This document shows, piece after piece, positions 44,187 through 58,189 of a stretch of DNA of 64,000 nucleotides. Made by a program: the position numbers and the translations under genes. Origin of the DNA: Euryodendron excelsum. Lineage: Eukaryota > Streptophyta > Magnoliopsida > Ericales > Pentaphylacaceae. Each line of letters starts with the position of its first letter. Within the stretch, counting starts at the first letter, position 1. Under the pieces are notes generated by a model. The model saw only the letters and a list, made by a program, of their open reading frames with translations, had not been told where the DNA came from and made no database searches. The stretch is taken from the NCBI GenBank assembly GCA_033060915.1, contig CM065388.1, forward strand, positions 26,772,501-26,836,500, written 5' to 3'.

Positions 44187-44225
<39 letters not shown>
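44187..44225. repeat. (AG)n microsatellite
   Basis: 39 bp of uninterrupted AG dinucleotides. Confidence 0.95.
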
Positions 44226-44228
<3 letters not shown>

Positions 44229-46315
44229 GAATGTCAATCAAACTGGTAGAGAGAAATGGTGTAAAAAGATTAAAAGACCCTCAAAATGTAATGCTAGTTC
44301 ATCGAGGTTGACGGTAGGGGATGTATGTGTTTATTTTTTAAAGATAGTGGGTCTTACTGACGATAAGTCAAACCTTTTGAGGGTCTAGATGAAATTAGCC
44401 CAATATTATGTTGAGTTTGTTTGGGAACATTTGGTGCCTCAAGTGGACCAATTTGGAGAAAAATAGGTTTCAAGAACTACGAGGTCCTCATGATAGATAC
44501 TTCACATGTATAATATTTGATAAATTTAATTAAGTAAAATTACTAATTTACTAAATTCGGTGAATGCATAAATTATGTACGTACAACGTTGGCTACACAA
44601 ACGTGTAGGGTAGCTATCACACACGAGTCCCAAAACAGGCTTTGGGTTCCGAAAAGTCTACTCTCAAGTCACTTACGAAATGGTCTTTATTTTGTTAAAT
44701 TATTTTAATCTTTTGGGTAAAATATTTGACAAGATAAAAGAACAAAAGAAATCAACTTTTATTGCATTTATATATAGAAATTTGTTAAACTCACAGAACC
44801 TTCGGATGTGAGAGAGGGTTGAACATACAAGTATAATTAAGAGTGTAGATATCGCAATTTTTCTTTTTTATTTTTCGGTAAATTCGATTATGCCAATATG
44901 TAAAATATAGAGGCAACATAGGAAGTATGAGTTAGAACTATCTTTGGCAATTTCTTATTCTTGTAATTTTGTGTATAAATGTTAGATAGAAAACTCGTAA
45001 AAAGTATTTAATTGAAATTATTGCCCATAACTCAATCATGAGGTGCTCATTTTTGTTTGTTCCTTTTGTTTTTATTTTGCTTTTTAAGCAATTGAGCAAT
45101 TAATGTTGGAATATCAAGATAAGTTCTTTCTAACTTTTAATTTCATGAAAAAAAAGATTTTACATTAAGGTTTTTATTATTTCAGTTCACCAAATTGAGC
45201 CAAAATTTTAAAGTTTGATTGAAATTTTGAAATTTTTTGTAAAAAAAATTAAATATTTGGGATTTTCAAATGGTTGCAGTAAAAAATTCCTTCATACAAA
45301 GTTCACTGAATTTAGTGAAAATCCGCGTTTTCAAAACGATGCCTTCCTCATTTGAAACCAACATCTAAGAACGATGCAATTTGTGGGGGGCACGAGTTCA
45401 TAAACCCAACTCGACAGGATCAGACCATTCTTTCATGAACAGAGTCTCAAATGACCCATGAAGGGCTTAACCATGTTCACTCACAAAATTGAAGCCCAAG
45501 CCAGTCTATTTTTTCTGCCCTAAAATCTTCTGGTTGTACCCAATTTAAGGGGTGGTATCGGGACACGATTTGGGCTTCGTTTACCAGCCCCAATTGAGTT
45601 GCTACATATATTGACACATAGATAATGTGATAAATAATTATTTTTATCCCTATGATTTTTCTCTAACTTTTAAAAGAGAGTCAATGTGATCCATGTTTTT
45701 AAATTAGGGAAGAAATTAAAGATCAATTATATTTTGACCTTCTAAACTATTAATAGTTACACTTTCACCATCATAAAATTTAAAACTATTGGTTTGTTTG
45801 GTCAAAATTCTATATAAATCTCTTAAGCAAAAAAAATAATAATAATTTTGTGACTGTGGAATGTTATAAACTATTTAAAATATCAAAAAAATGGTCAAAA
45901 TGATCCATAAAATTTTACTTTCGTGTATCACCAATTATTAGCTCTGCCAATATCCAAGAAATTTTTGAAACTATAAATTTATTAACCGAAGAGAAAAAAA
46001 AAAAAACTCTTATACTGTATCCGATTATAAATATTACAAGTGTTAAATTTATTTATTTTTAATTTTTTTGTTAACAATGTCAATAAATAACTTTTAATTT
46101 AGCGGATAAAGTGAAACTGAATTATAGTGGAAAGAATCAAAATGTAATTAATTTTTAATTTTTTAATCCATTTCAAAATGTTAGAGTACATTGATTTTAT
46201 TTTAAAAGTTAGAAAGCTTAGATAGAAATATCAAAATTAATGAATGACATTAAAATTTGAGACAAATTAAAAAAAAAATCATTGTTGACCCTACATAATA
46301 TATATATATTATTCT

Positions 46316-46469
46316 TACAAAAAAATTTATACAAAATTTGTATATAAAATGATGTGACAGTGATTACTTTGTAATTAAAAACTATTATGATAGGTAAAAT
46401 TTTGAACTAAATGGATCTCATTAAAATACATTATTTTATATAAAAATTTTGTATGAATTTTTTTTTATA
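46316..46469. mobile_element. MITE-like inverted-repeat element
   Basis: A left arm (46316-46356) and right arm (about 46428-46469) of some 40 bp are imperfect inverted repeats around a core of about 70 bp. No coding capacity. The TSD is unclear because the flanks are TA-rich; the superfamily cannot be assigned. Confidence 0.5.
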
Positions 46470-47769
46470 TAGTATCATCCATATATGTATACCCGAAGAA
46501 AATGGAAGAATGGGTGAGAATTGAACATGACGGGCAGAAGAAGCTCCCACGACCTGGGATAATAGGCCACTCCTGAGCAGCACGGAGATCCACGACATAA
46601 AGAAGTAATTGAACTCTAAATCATAGTTATTGGAATCAGATTGAATATCAAACCGGTGAAAGTATCAATCGGTTGACAGTGCAGTAGTTTAACCGGTTTT
46701 ACAAAGTTACATATATTTTTCTTTATTCGTAAAATTTAGTTCCTTAATTTGCTTGTATATATTTGTGGAATTAAAGTAAAAACTTATATATATCTATACT
46801 GTATATTAACAGTGAATCCGTATTATACACGACAAATTAAATACTAGAATTAAAAAAAAAATAGTTTAAGAATGTAATTTTTACGTAAAGTATTTTGATA
46901 TTCAATATCTTATATATGAGTTATGAATATAACGATACCTTTATAAGAGTGAATATGTTACTCTTATGCTACATTTAATATTTTGAAAGTGAGTTTTTGT
47001 ATATATGTGTAACCTCTAATCTTACTAAATTAAAAGTATTAAATTAAGAACATAATATTACGCCACAACCTTAAAGAAAAAGCAAGTTACCCAAATTTGA
47101 AAGTACTTGCTACTTTAAATTAAAGTAATGCAATAAAAAAATATACTAATAGACAAAAGCTGAGGTGATCAACTTAATTTTTCACAAAAGAATATTAATC
47201 AAAATATTTGAATAGGTTGAATTTAAAAATATTTTCTCTAAATATCTATTAATAGATTGATTTATTTTGACCCAATCATAATTTAATTAGATTTTAATTA
47301 AATGTTGGACCTAAGATATTAAACATTATAAAAAAAAGAGTAAATAGGGTGTTACACCTACCACATTTAAATTAGGGTCCACATAAAAATAATAACAAAT
47401 ATTTATATGAGAAAAATCACTAATTAGATGACATGTATTTTATAAATTAATACTCTAAAAAAATTGGATTAGAACTTTTGATCTCAAAAAACCATACAGA
47501 TTGCACAATAATGGGTGTGTATTTTCTAAAACTTTTAAGAGAGTGAGTTTAGAAAACACATAATAGTTTGAATTTTAAAAGAGAATTTAAAAAACTATGA
47601 TCTCAATTAATATACTTTAGAAATTGTAAATCTATCTATACTATATATAATTATATATCATTTAATTAGTGAGAGTTTTAGGTTAACTTAAAATTATTCT
47701 AATATTATAAAAATTAAATATCTGTCGCATATTGCTATGGTATATAGTATAGATATAGATAGATGAATA

Positions 47770-48250
47770 GGTAGAAGTTATAAAATTCAAAAACAAGTAA
47801 GAAAAAATTAGAAAGAATCCATAATAAATTGACACATGTATCGAGAATATGCAAAATGCTAATAATTTAATGATACATGTTCTTTCTATGTAAAAATTTT
47901 AAAATCTAGTTTATGATTGTTAAAGATTCTTTAGGAGAATTATAATTAAAGAAAATTAAAAATTTTAGCATAATTATCAAGGGATAGCATCTATCAATAT
48001 AGAATTTATAAAGTTAAGAATAAATAAGAAAAATTTAGGAAAAATTAATGATATTTTGACAAATGTATATTCAATATTGTATATGACAAAGTGTTAATTC
48101 TTTCTATCTTAGAAATTTAAAATCCCTTTATGATTAATAAAGATTCTTTAGGAAAATTATAATTAAAGAAATTTAAAAATATTACCATAACTATCATTGA
48201 ATAGAATTTATGAAGTTTAGAATAAATATGTAGTTAATTAAGAGGAACCA
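47770..48250. repeat. AT-rich tandem repeat, period about 217 bp, about 2.2 copies
   Basis: A segment containing AAAGATTCTTTAGGA and flanking AT-rich sequence recurs 217 bp apart (47910 and 48127). A 28-nt motif ending TATATAGTATAGATATAGAT occurs on both sides (47741-47760 and 48353-48372). It may belong to a degraded Helitron-like element. Confidence 0.5.
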
Positions 48251-49529
48251 ATAATAATATGACACATGTATTTATATTTTTAAAAAATCAAAATTTGGAG
48301 AAAGAGAAATTGAAACTTTCAGTTTCAAAGACATCGTAATCTATTGCTATAATATATAGTATAGATATAGATTATAGCAATATGTTGTTGGGTCTTTGAG
48401 GTTGAAAGACTCAATTCAATTTTCTTAGTTTTTTGAATTTTTTAAATAACTAGTTTTCTCTGTGTCATAATAGCATTGGTCTAACTATAAATTATAGAAA
48501 CTTTTACTTTCTATTAATAATTAGTAAATCCTTGCTAACTTAGGTAATCTTATGTTACTTTAAAAATTTTTACCAATCTTTTATAATTGTTAAAAGTTTT
48601 TCCTTAAATTTCTAAAAACTTAGAATTGTTATTTTAAATTTCCTTAAATCCCAGTTTTATAATTTTGGAAAGCTCCTCCTTAAATTTAAAATTAACATTT
48701 AGGATTGTTATTTGAATTCCTTTAAATTCTTCTATTATAATTTTGGAAAGATCTTGGATTCAAAATTTTAGAATCTTCCATTCAAATTCTTTAAATTTTT
48801 ATTTTTAGAAAGACAAATATAAATATGTCTATAGTATATATTATTGCAATTGGTTATAAAATTATTGAAGATGAAACATTTAACTCTTTTTTTTAATTTT
48901 TTTAATTGTGTGTCCCTCTTCCAAAATGTGCAATCTTGTGACTTCAATGATAGAGCATGTGACAATTAATCCTGATTCGGTTGATTCTCTTCCAAAACAG
49001 CCATCATGGGTGATTTAACAATTTACAATTCAATGGTGGATGAAGAGATGAGCTAGCTACACTTCGAGAAGAAAAAAGCTACGGCATGCTCAGCAACAAG
49101 GCAAGGGGATTTGAACCCAGCTTTGGAAAAGAAGAAATCAAATGCGCCAATGTCAATGCAGTTGACCGACTGATCGACAGATTGGATTAATTACGCCCCT
49201 TAGAGATCTTGAAAAAGTAATTTACAAATGAAATAAATAATTGTCAAAATTTCATTCCTCAATCTCAATTTTTTAAAAATGTTATAACCAACAAACTATA
49301 TTATATATTATAATAATGAGATGTTTTTAAAGTTGATCCAACTTTTTAACTTATTGGCCTTAATTAATTTTTTTTTTGCTTTGACTATCGATCAATATGA
49401 CAAATTTATCAAAATTCTTTCAAGTATGCTCATTCACAAAATTTTAAATGAGAATAAAAAGTAATTTTAAATTTCTATCGTAGGAAGTACATGTATCACA
49501 AAATTATTAATCATGTATCATTTATTCTT

Positions 49530-51769
49530 TTGTTATTTAAAAACTCTTTTTTCAAATCACTCCTAAAAATTTCTTTTCCAACATACTTTCTAAAAACTCT
49601 CTTCAATCTCCTTTTCAAAATCCCTTGTCAAAATTATTTTTTTAAAAACTCCCTTCAAAAATCTATTTTTCAAAACTCGTTTTCAAACTCCTTTTCAAAA
49701 AAGCTCTCTTAAAAAACAAGTTTCTAAAAACTCCTTCCTAAAATCTCTTTCCAAAAAAGGTCTTTTCAAAATCCCTTTTTAAAAACTCTTTTTCTAGATC
49801 TCTTTCCAAAAATCTTCTTTCAAAAATCTCTTTTCTTGGAGCCCAAGTCAAGCCCTAGAGCCAACAATTAGAAAACCCTAATTTTTTTTTTCCAAAAGCA
49901 TGATTTCCAATTCCCTATTTTGGCCTCAAAACCTAAGTATCCAAAACCTCTTATTTTCTACATCAAAACTATATATTTCCAAAACCTATTTTTTACATCA
50001 AAACTATAGTCTTCCCAAATCGAGGATTTCAAAAACTTTATTTTTCCAATTCCATGCCAAATCAAATCTTCTCTTTAGGAAACCAAATCCAATCTCCCAT
50101 TTAGGAAACTAGATCCAATCCTTCGTCTTTTGAAACAAAATCAAAATACTTTTTTTAGAAACAAAATCCAAAATTTTCCTAATTCAAATCCTTCCTAATC
50201 TCCTACTTTCCTAAATCTTAAGTTTCCAAAACTTGAACTTTTAAATATTTCCTTAAACTTTAAGCTTCCAAATCTTTCCTAATTCCAACTTCTCTTAATT
50301 CTACACCTTTCCAAATGTTAACTTTCCAAGTATAAATCTTCAAATATTTCTTAAACTCAAACATTTCCTAATTTCAAGAATTTCTAAAACTCAAACTTTG
50401 AATTTTTCTAAAATTCCAAACTTTCTAAATTCAAATCTTTCTAAATTTCAAATCTTTCCAAATCCAAAACTTTCTAAATTCGAAACTTTCTTAAATTGAA
50501 ACTTTTCAAATTCAAAACTTTCTTAAGTTGAAACTTTCTAAATCCTAAACTTTCTAAAATTCTAAATCTTTCTTAAATGAAACTTTTCCTAATTCAAAAC
50601 TTTCCAATTTCAAAACCTTTCCTATCTTAAACTTTCCTAATTCGAAACCTTCCTAAAATGTAACTTTCCTATTTCAAAACTTTCCTAATTCGAACTTTTT
50701 CTAAATCCAATCTTTCCTAATTTTCCAAGTCTAACATTCGAGTCAAATCTTTCTTAATCTTAAATCCTTCCTAAATCCTATATTCCTAAGTCTAGGATCT
50801 CTATCTTTCCAAATCAAAGTTCAATCTTTTCAATTTCAAATTCCAATTTCTAATCTTCTATTCCAAATTCAATTCAAATCCAAATTCCAATTCAATTTCT
50901 TCTTCTATGTCAGATCTTCTATTTTCTATCGGACTCTTAGCTGAACAACGACTGACTTGATTCCTCAAAAAGGATACGTAGGCAACCTTGATGGGTGCGG
51001 TCATAACTTTTTTCCAATCTCTAATTCTACAACTTTCTTCTAATCTCCAATTCCATAACTCTTTTCAAATCTCCAATTCCATGATCTATTTCAAACTTCT
51101 AATTCCAAATTTTTATTTTCAGATCTCTATTTCCAATCTCCAAAACGTTTTTTTAAAATCAAATCTATCTCTTCAAAATCTATTTCCAAATCTATTATCA
51201 AATCTCTTTCCTTGCACTTGCATATCATGCATCATGATAGTTTTTTTTTTAAATATTCTTTTCTAAAGTGGATAGTTTTGGACATCTATTAGTTGAAGAC
51301 TCTCATAGGTGAATTTAGGGTGAATAGACATGTAGGTACCGCAAGGGCGGGGTAGGGTGATGGCTTAGTGCGTCTTCCCCACACGTAACCAACCTTCGAA
51401 CCTAGGATTACTGTTTTCAAAAGACCAAAACATAGTCATTTTCAAAAAAAGGGCTTAAATATTTTCCAAAGGTTGCTAAATAACCTATTTTTCTAAAAAA
51501 TCCTCTCTTGAGGAAGTATTTTTCAAAACTGTTTTCAAAAACCCTAAGTGTAATATTCGAATTGTGCTTAGTTTTTAGGTGACCTAACTCACCTTAATCA
51601 AGTTAGGTGGCAACTCCGAATTTTTTTTCAAAAGCCCTTTATTCAAACCAATTTTCAATTCAAACCTAGTCACACTCATTCTTCTAGGAGGATGAGTTCT
51701 AAGGAGAGAGTACAGTATTTTTCCCTCTTGTTTGTGTATTCCTCGAGTGTGACAAATCTTGGCGTGACA
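49530..51769 (+). repeat. Truncated LTR of E
   Basis: Homologous to B from about 5660 to 8213. It keeps the conserved box (51329-51405), U5 hairpin 1 (51544-51571), hairpin 2 and the PBS-like TGGCAACTCC, and ends GGCGTGACA. Confidence 0.8.
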
Positions 51770-53760
51770 GCTGGCAACTCCACTGAGACACTTAGAGGGT
51801 TAGGCCGTAGTCATGTCTCTTCAACCTTCACCCCTGTAGAGTCTTCAATTAACTTATCCAATTTATCCATTTTCAATTTTCAAAAACATGCATTTAACTC
51901 CATTCGTATTATCTTGTATTAAGCCTATCATCCACATACTAACTTTTGCATCTTTGTTTTGTAGGTGCGCTTTTTGTTTACGATATTATTTATTAACTGC
52001 TATGCATGAATGCGATGAACAGGATGGATAGGAGTTGTTGGGCTTTTTCCTCCGCTTTAAAAAATCACACACACACTGCACGTGCACTTGCATTCTGCAT
52101 ACTTGCATTTTTACTTTGATATGACCCTTATAGTTAGAAAGGGGGAACGGTATATTGGTTGTAGGCAAGATGCTGTGTTAGTTTCTTCGCATATGGCCTC
52201 TTGATAGTTCCCCCGCTCGGATCACTAACTGATCATGGCACCACCTCGGAGAGTGGGCCTACGTTTGAAGATCCGGGGATCGAGCCTTTTTAGGACGCAT
52301 TAGTCAACCCTCAACCTCATGCTTATATAGACACCTTGCATAGTTGAACCTCTGCCGGATTTAAGACATGCGTACCGTTTTTCAAAACCATGAAAGAAAG
52401 GGTGATTGCTCTTACTTTCATTTATACTTGTTTATTCTTATTGTTATAATGACTGTATTATTGATGTTATAATGACTGTCTAACTTCTCATGCATGCATG
52501 TTTACTTCAACTGTATTCTCTCTCCTTATACTCTATGCATCCATTTTCATGCATTCCATATTCCATGTCAAGACGAGAGTTCCAAGTAGCTCAAGTCACT
52601 GCATTCTCATGCATATGATCGACCCAAAGAGTGACACCTAGTTCACTCTCCTTTGCATTAAACCTACCCAAACCCTAAAAGTTTCCATGTAACCCTAAGG
52701 ACTCATGGCATGCATTTCAAGTCATTCCATAAGAGGGGCCCCAATCCTTCTATGCTCGCGAAGATGGGGTTGCCAAGAAGACAAGGGGCAATCGATCAAC
52801 AAGATCTCTCAGCGACTTCCTTAACATCGAATCCAAGAAAGACAAATCCGAAGACTCAAGAGTAGTTTAGGACTTCTTATGTAAAACTAGATAGGTGGAA
52901 CCCCAAAGGAAAATGTTTCCCCTCCCCCTATTAAAATGTATTTCAATTATTTTGTATTTTAAACCCAAAGTTAAATGTATTTCTTTATTTTTCTCGAACG
53001 AATGGATGGATGAATATATGAATGGATGAAGTTCCCCACTTGGCGGTAAGGTATCTACATATAGGGGCAAACCCCATATCTCCAAAAGTGAGCAAACACA
53101 TCATGTTTAGTTTCTCTCTCAAGTAGGGGCACCCCTAGGACATGCATTGCATAAAATTTTTTAAATCAAAGCACTAACTTCTCTTTTGTTTCTTGTCTTC
53201 TGTCCTCCCCCTTCTCATCTCCAAATACCAAAATAATTGAAGGCAAAAGCAAGACAAGAAGAGGGTTTTCTAAATCACTCACTTATTAAGATCATATTGC
53301 TTACACGTTCATTTCTTTTATGCTCATGCACCCATATTCATTCCAAGACAAGAGTTCCAAGAAACTCAAGTCATTTCATTCTTATGCATCTAATCAACCG
53401 TAGAGAGAAATGAGCAATCCAATCTCATGTTAATTGAACCTACCAAAACTCCTAAGGGTTCTTAAACCATAAGGAGTCATGGCATGTATAGAACCATATC
53501 TCGAGAGAGGCCCAAATCTCTCTCAGTCCATGGAGGCGGGATTGCCCAAATAAGAAAACATCAACCGGCCCACGTCGAAGAGGTATTGTATTGCATAATT
53601 GGGGCAAAACCCCACCTCCGAAATGGACTTGTCATCATGCCTAGATTCCCTCAAAGAAGGGACCTCCATAGGACATGCATCATATAGAACCTCCAACTCT
53701 ACATGTTGACTGCATTTTGTTTTTGTTTTTGTTTTTCTTTTTTTAGGTCAGAGAGCACAA
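51770..53760 (+). other. Leader of E with internal duplication
   Basis: 51770-53160 matches the B and C leaders. 53340-53750 is a diverged second copy of the leader's distal part (compare 52560-53160). The second copy ends in a long T tract and TTTTTTTAG (AG at 53745-53746), resembling the 3' splice site before the sense gene in C. Confidence 0.6.
51772..51789 (+). promoter_or_regulatory. Degenerate primer-binding site of E
   Basis: TGGCAACTCCACTGAGAC is a decayed form of the tRNA-Arg PBS, two bases after the LTR. Confidence 0.65.
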
Positions 53761-56700
53761 TTGAATTCATGGAATCCCTCTAGTACCCCACCAAATTCAA
53801 ACTTATGGGAGGATAAGCTTAGTTGTTAGAAGAGGCCGAACCTACATCAAGGAATAAGAAGAACTAACCATCCACCTACAAGACGTTACCTCCTCGCCAT
53901 GCCGCAATAATTACTGTCCATGCAGAAGAATGCTTCATCGTTTGCAAAGTTCTGTCAAACCCATGCATTACTACAAAAGAATCTCCGAACTTCCAAGGGC
54001 ATGCCAAACACTGCGAGAGATCTGTTAATCTGCCCTCTGTCGTTGGTGATACACCCAAAGAATGAAGTACCAAAGAAGTTGACACCATTTCAAAACCCTA
54101 TTAGGGGTTCTCACCAAGAGGTTTATAAGAAAAAGGAGGTTTTCATAAAATTCGTCTATTTTCTTTTCATCTTACTAGTTCTTGCATATTTTCTTTAAAT
54201 AAACATTGCATGCCAAGTAATCATATTTTTAAATGAAAATAGGTAATTTCCAGTTTATCCCCTTTGTCTCATACTCTTGTGGATAATTATTACTTTTAGG
54301 GATTCTTTTTCATTTTGTAATGACTCGACTTGAAGGATGGGATAACATGGGTAACCCACTTAAAGGGGGTTAAAACCTTTGAGAGACAAAGAGAGAGTGA
54401 GAGAAAGGAAGAAAACAGTCTCAGCAAGGAGGTGTGGAGTTCATCGAAGAGGCGACACTTGCGTGATATCCTGGCTAAGTGATGGGTAGCCGAGTCCTTA
54501 AAATGATAAGAAGCCATTATTTTATTTATCCCAAATAAACACTATCATTTGGTCAACCCACTAGAGTCGTTTATGATTTCTTTTCAGATAACCCCAAACG
54601 AATAACCATCCCCCACACTAGGGTAAGCACAGAGTAGTTGATTCGATAGAATATATAGTAGTTTATCGGCAGAAACACATTATCTCTAAGAATATTATCT
54701 AAATTTTGTACAAAGGCTTTATGGACTAAGCAATTCGATTTGAAATTATTAGAGGCCCTTAATTCTGCTACCATACACAAAAATATCCCCTTTGCTTAAC
54801 CCGCTAGTGCCTCGCAGAAAGCAGAAGATTTTTTGTCAACCTCAATCCGAAACCATCCCCCCACACTGGGGCGGACAGGCAGTAGAAGATCTGGCAGAGA
54901 ATGTCATCGACCATCAAGCTGAAGTAACGTAAAGGCTCTATGGATCAAGAAATCTTGTTCAAAATGAAGAGAGGTCTTCATTTTATTTCCCATACAGTTA
55001 AAAGCAACCCTTGTCAAACCTATTAAGCTAGTTACCTTTTTCTCTAGAAAAAAAAAAAAAAAAACCCCAACCTAGGGATCACTGCCCACAATGAGTTAAA
55101 TTGAAATGCCAAGGAAAGGATCTGAGAGAAAGAAGTTGTGGAAATGTTCATCTAGCAAAAAGCAGAAAGAAAGGGAAGAAATAGAAAAGCAAAGAGAAAA
55201 GCTACCACGGGGCAAGTCAAAATAAATATATAAAAAAAAGAAAGAAAATGAAGGGGCAACTCCGTTAGAAGGTCAAGGATCAAACTACAATAAAGGTGAA
55301 CTCCTTGAAGAATATATAGTTATTCAAAGGTGATCCTAGGTAACAAAGAAGCCCAGTAGAAGCAATAGGTTCGAGCCTTTATCCTTTCTTGTAAAAACCT
55401 GAAACCGTGGCCTACATTATAACCTTACTAAAGTCCACTCTGATTGAAAACTAATTGCTTGATCTAAATGAACCAGACGTGTTGCTGAAGCTAGAGGAGG
55501 ATATTAGGGGACGAAACCCCATTGGAAGACCAACCAAGGATGGTGTGGATCTAAAGCCTACTAGAAACAACATCAAATTTGAGCATGCATAACCTTTTCA
55601 TTCATAAACCCCTTAACCTAGCTTGCACTGCGGTCCAAATTAAAGTCCTCTTTGATTAAAGAAAATTGCTTAGTCCAAATAAGCCTGAACAATACCAAGA
55701 CAAGTAGGATAAGAAAGGAGAACTGGAAGGGAACACAAGGGTAATCTCATGCTCCGAAGTGTGCTCAGATGGTTTTGGTTTAAACAACCTACTAAAAGAA
55801 GACCTTTGAGCCTAAATATCCTTGCATTTCTTATAACCCCTAAACCTAGCCTGCATTATGGTCCTAAAAAAAGTCTTTTCTGATTGAGGGTCTAGCTGTT
55901 TATTGCTCTGCAAAGGGCATGCGAGTTGTCACTTTAAGCCATAGTGGCATTTTGGAAATCTGAGAGAGAGAAAACCAAGTGAGGTCAGAAAAACCCCAAA
56001 CAGCAACCCTGTAGAAAGTAGGGATAGGATAGCAAACCAAAATGTCAAGATCCCTAGAGAATGGTGCAAATGCTATCGCACCCCGATAAGAATGGGACAA
56101 AACTGAATGGGGCAGAATCTTAAAAAGAAAACAGAATCCTGAGAGTATGGGCCCTAAGGCAATCCTAGGACATTCTTTGTAAATAGTTTATATACGTGTA
56201 GTATATTGTATCCATGACATGTATAACCTGTACATCCATTAAATTTCTGCGTAGTTTGTATCTATTTATGCATTCATCAAAAGCATGGCATGCATCCAAT
56301 TCCATTCATGTATGTACATTCATCTAAAAAGTATAACATGTATTAAATTCGATTCTTGAATGAACCTGTGCATTCATAAAAAAATATATATATAAAAAAA
56401 AGTAGGACATGCAAAATAAGTCATACATCTAATTCCATGTGCATTCATAAAATAATAATAATAATAATAATAAATTATAACATGCTTTTACTTGTGCACT
56501 TTTAGAATTGGCATAAATAAACTGTTTTTGTATAAAAACTAACTCTATGTCTTTCTCTCTCTCTCAAATAAGAAACAAGGAACAAGGTAAAATGCAAAAA
56601 GGAGCTAAAGCCATCACTTAGACATTTACAGCACCGGCACACGCTTCAGAAAACTCAAATTTTCATGGCCGACAAGAAATAGAGAATAGGTCAATGGCCC

Positions 56701-56772
56701 ACCCTTGACCTCCCTAATCAATGACTCCTGACTCGAGATACCATGTACACTGGAAAAGATGAGCAATGATTA
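53761..56772 (+). other. Non-coding internal region of E
   Basis: Homologous in patches to the non-coding module region of C, with hairpin modules near 54480, 54735 and 54955 (for example AATGAAGA-N4-TCTTCATT). An (AAT)n tract is at about 56449-56472. No gene found. Confidence 0.5.
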
Positions 56773-58189
56773 TGTCGCGGCCCAGTTTTTGGGTATCCAA
56801 GGTCCTTTCGGCTTGGAGACAAAAAGTACGGAACTCTATCACTAGAACTCATCCTCCTAGAAGGACAAGTGTGACTAGGTTTGAAAATTGGTTTGACTAA
56901 GGGCATTTCAGAAAAATAGGAGTCACCAACTAACTTGATTAAGGTGAGTTAGGACACCTAAAACTAAGTATTAATCCTAAGACTAAACTTAGGGCTTTTG
57001 GAAAAGGTTTTGAAAACTCCCTCAAAAGAGGGCTTTTAAGAAAATAGGTTATTTGGCAACCTTTGAAAAGATTTAAGCCCTTTTAAAAAATAACTCCATT
57101 TTGGTCATTTGAAAACAAAAATCTATGGTTCGGGGGTTGGTTACGTGAAGGGAAGATATCCTAAGATCATCACCATACCCCGCCCTTTCGGTACTTACAT
57201 GTCTAATCACCCTTGGTTTACTCACTAGAATAACTGGTTGTCATTGTCCACTTAATATCCACTTTAGAATTTTGAAAATAGGGTTTAGTCATCACTTTTC
57301 GGATGGATAGTGCGTGATGCAAGTTTTTGGAAGAGTTTGAAAATAATGGGGGTTTTGAAAGAGTTTGGAATAGAAACTTTGAATTAATTAGAATTTTTGA
57401 AAAACATATTGGAGTTGAAATAAAAGTTTTGACCACGCCATTTTAGGTTGCCTACGTATCTCATTTGGCGAGAATCAGGTCAATCATAGTTCAGGCCAGA
57501 GCCCAATGGAAAATAGGCTCATTAGGGTCTTTGGAAGGTTTGAAAATACTTTGAGGTCTTTGGAAAAGTTTAAGATACTTTGAGGTCTTTGGAAAGTTTT
57601 AAGACACTTGGAGGTCTTTGGAAAAATTTAAGACACTTTGAGGACTTTTTCAGACACTTTGACGTCTTTGAAAAAGTTGAAGATACTTTGAGGTCTTTGA
57701 AAGTTGAAGACTCTTTGTGGTCTTGGAAGTTTTGACTTTAAATTGAATGGTGGTGTGTTTTGAAAATGTTTTTGGAAGGACTTGAGGGAGTTTTGGAAGA
57801 ATGCTTGGGCATGACTCGAAAGAACTTGAAAGTGTTTTTTGAAGTCTTATTTTGAAAACATTGGAGGCATGACTTTAGAATATTTTGATGAATTAGTTTT
57901 GAAAAGTGGTTTTCGGAAATGGCCAAGGGTTTGGAATCTTAATATAGACAACCTTAGAGGTCGTTCTTGATATGTCACCTTCCTTTGGGGTCCCTAACCA
58001 TAAGAGGGCTAGAGATACCTTAGGTTTGTGATCTTTTGAAAATGTTTTTGGAAACATCTTGGAGTTGGTTTTTGAAACCTCAAGAGGGTTGAAGGTTTTC
58101 GAAAAAGTGGGTAATGAGTACAGTTTAAAATTGGAGGATCATTCAAAAATGGTTCATGAGTTGGAACCTTGAAGCATATTAACCTAGAT

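Larger units (their letters stand above)
43948..49529. other. AT-rich intergenic region without credible genes
   Basis: No frame here has recognisable motifs. Contents seen: (AG)n at 44187-44225, an inverted-repeat element at about 46316-46469, a 217-bp tandem repeat at about 47770-48250, and scattered TATA-rich sequence. The rest appears to be old degraded DNA. Confidence 0.6.
49530..56772 (+). mobile_element. Element E: degraded, 5'-truncated Ogre-like element related to C
   Basis: The partial LTR (49530-51769) lacks U3, promoter and donor, starting inside the G-poor tract. PBS, leader, a duplicated leader segment and non-coding modules homologous to C 33840-35300 follow. It ends where D is inserted (56773). 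No gag, pol or antisense gene could be read. It is the most diverged of the A/B/C/E family. Confidence 0.75.

Noticed and set aside
49096..49135. tRNA-like sequence (GGGTTCAAATCC on the minus strand)
   Set aside because: It resembles a B box, but the flanking bases do not form a T-stem and no anticodon or acceptor arm is found.
44400..49500. Cellular genes in the AT-rich interval
   Set aside because: No frame of useful length, no splice-linked exons and no motif were seen on either strand.
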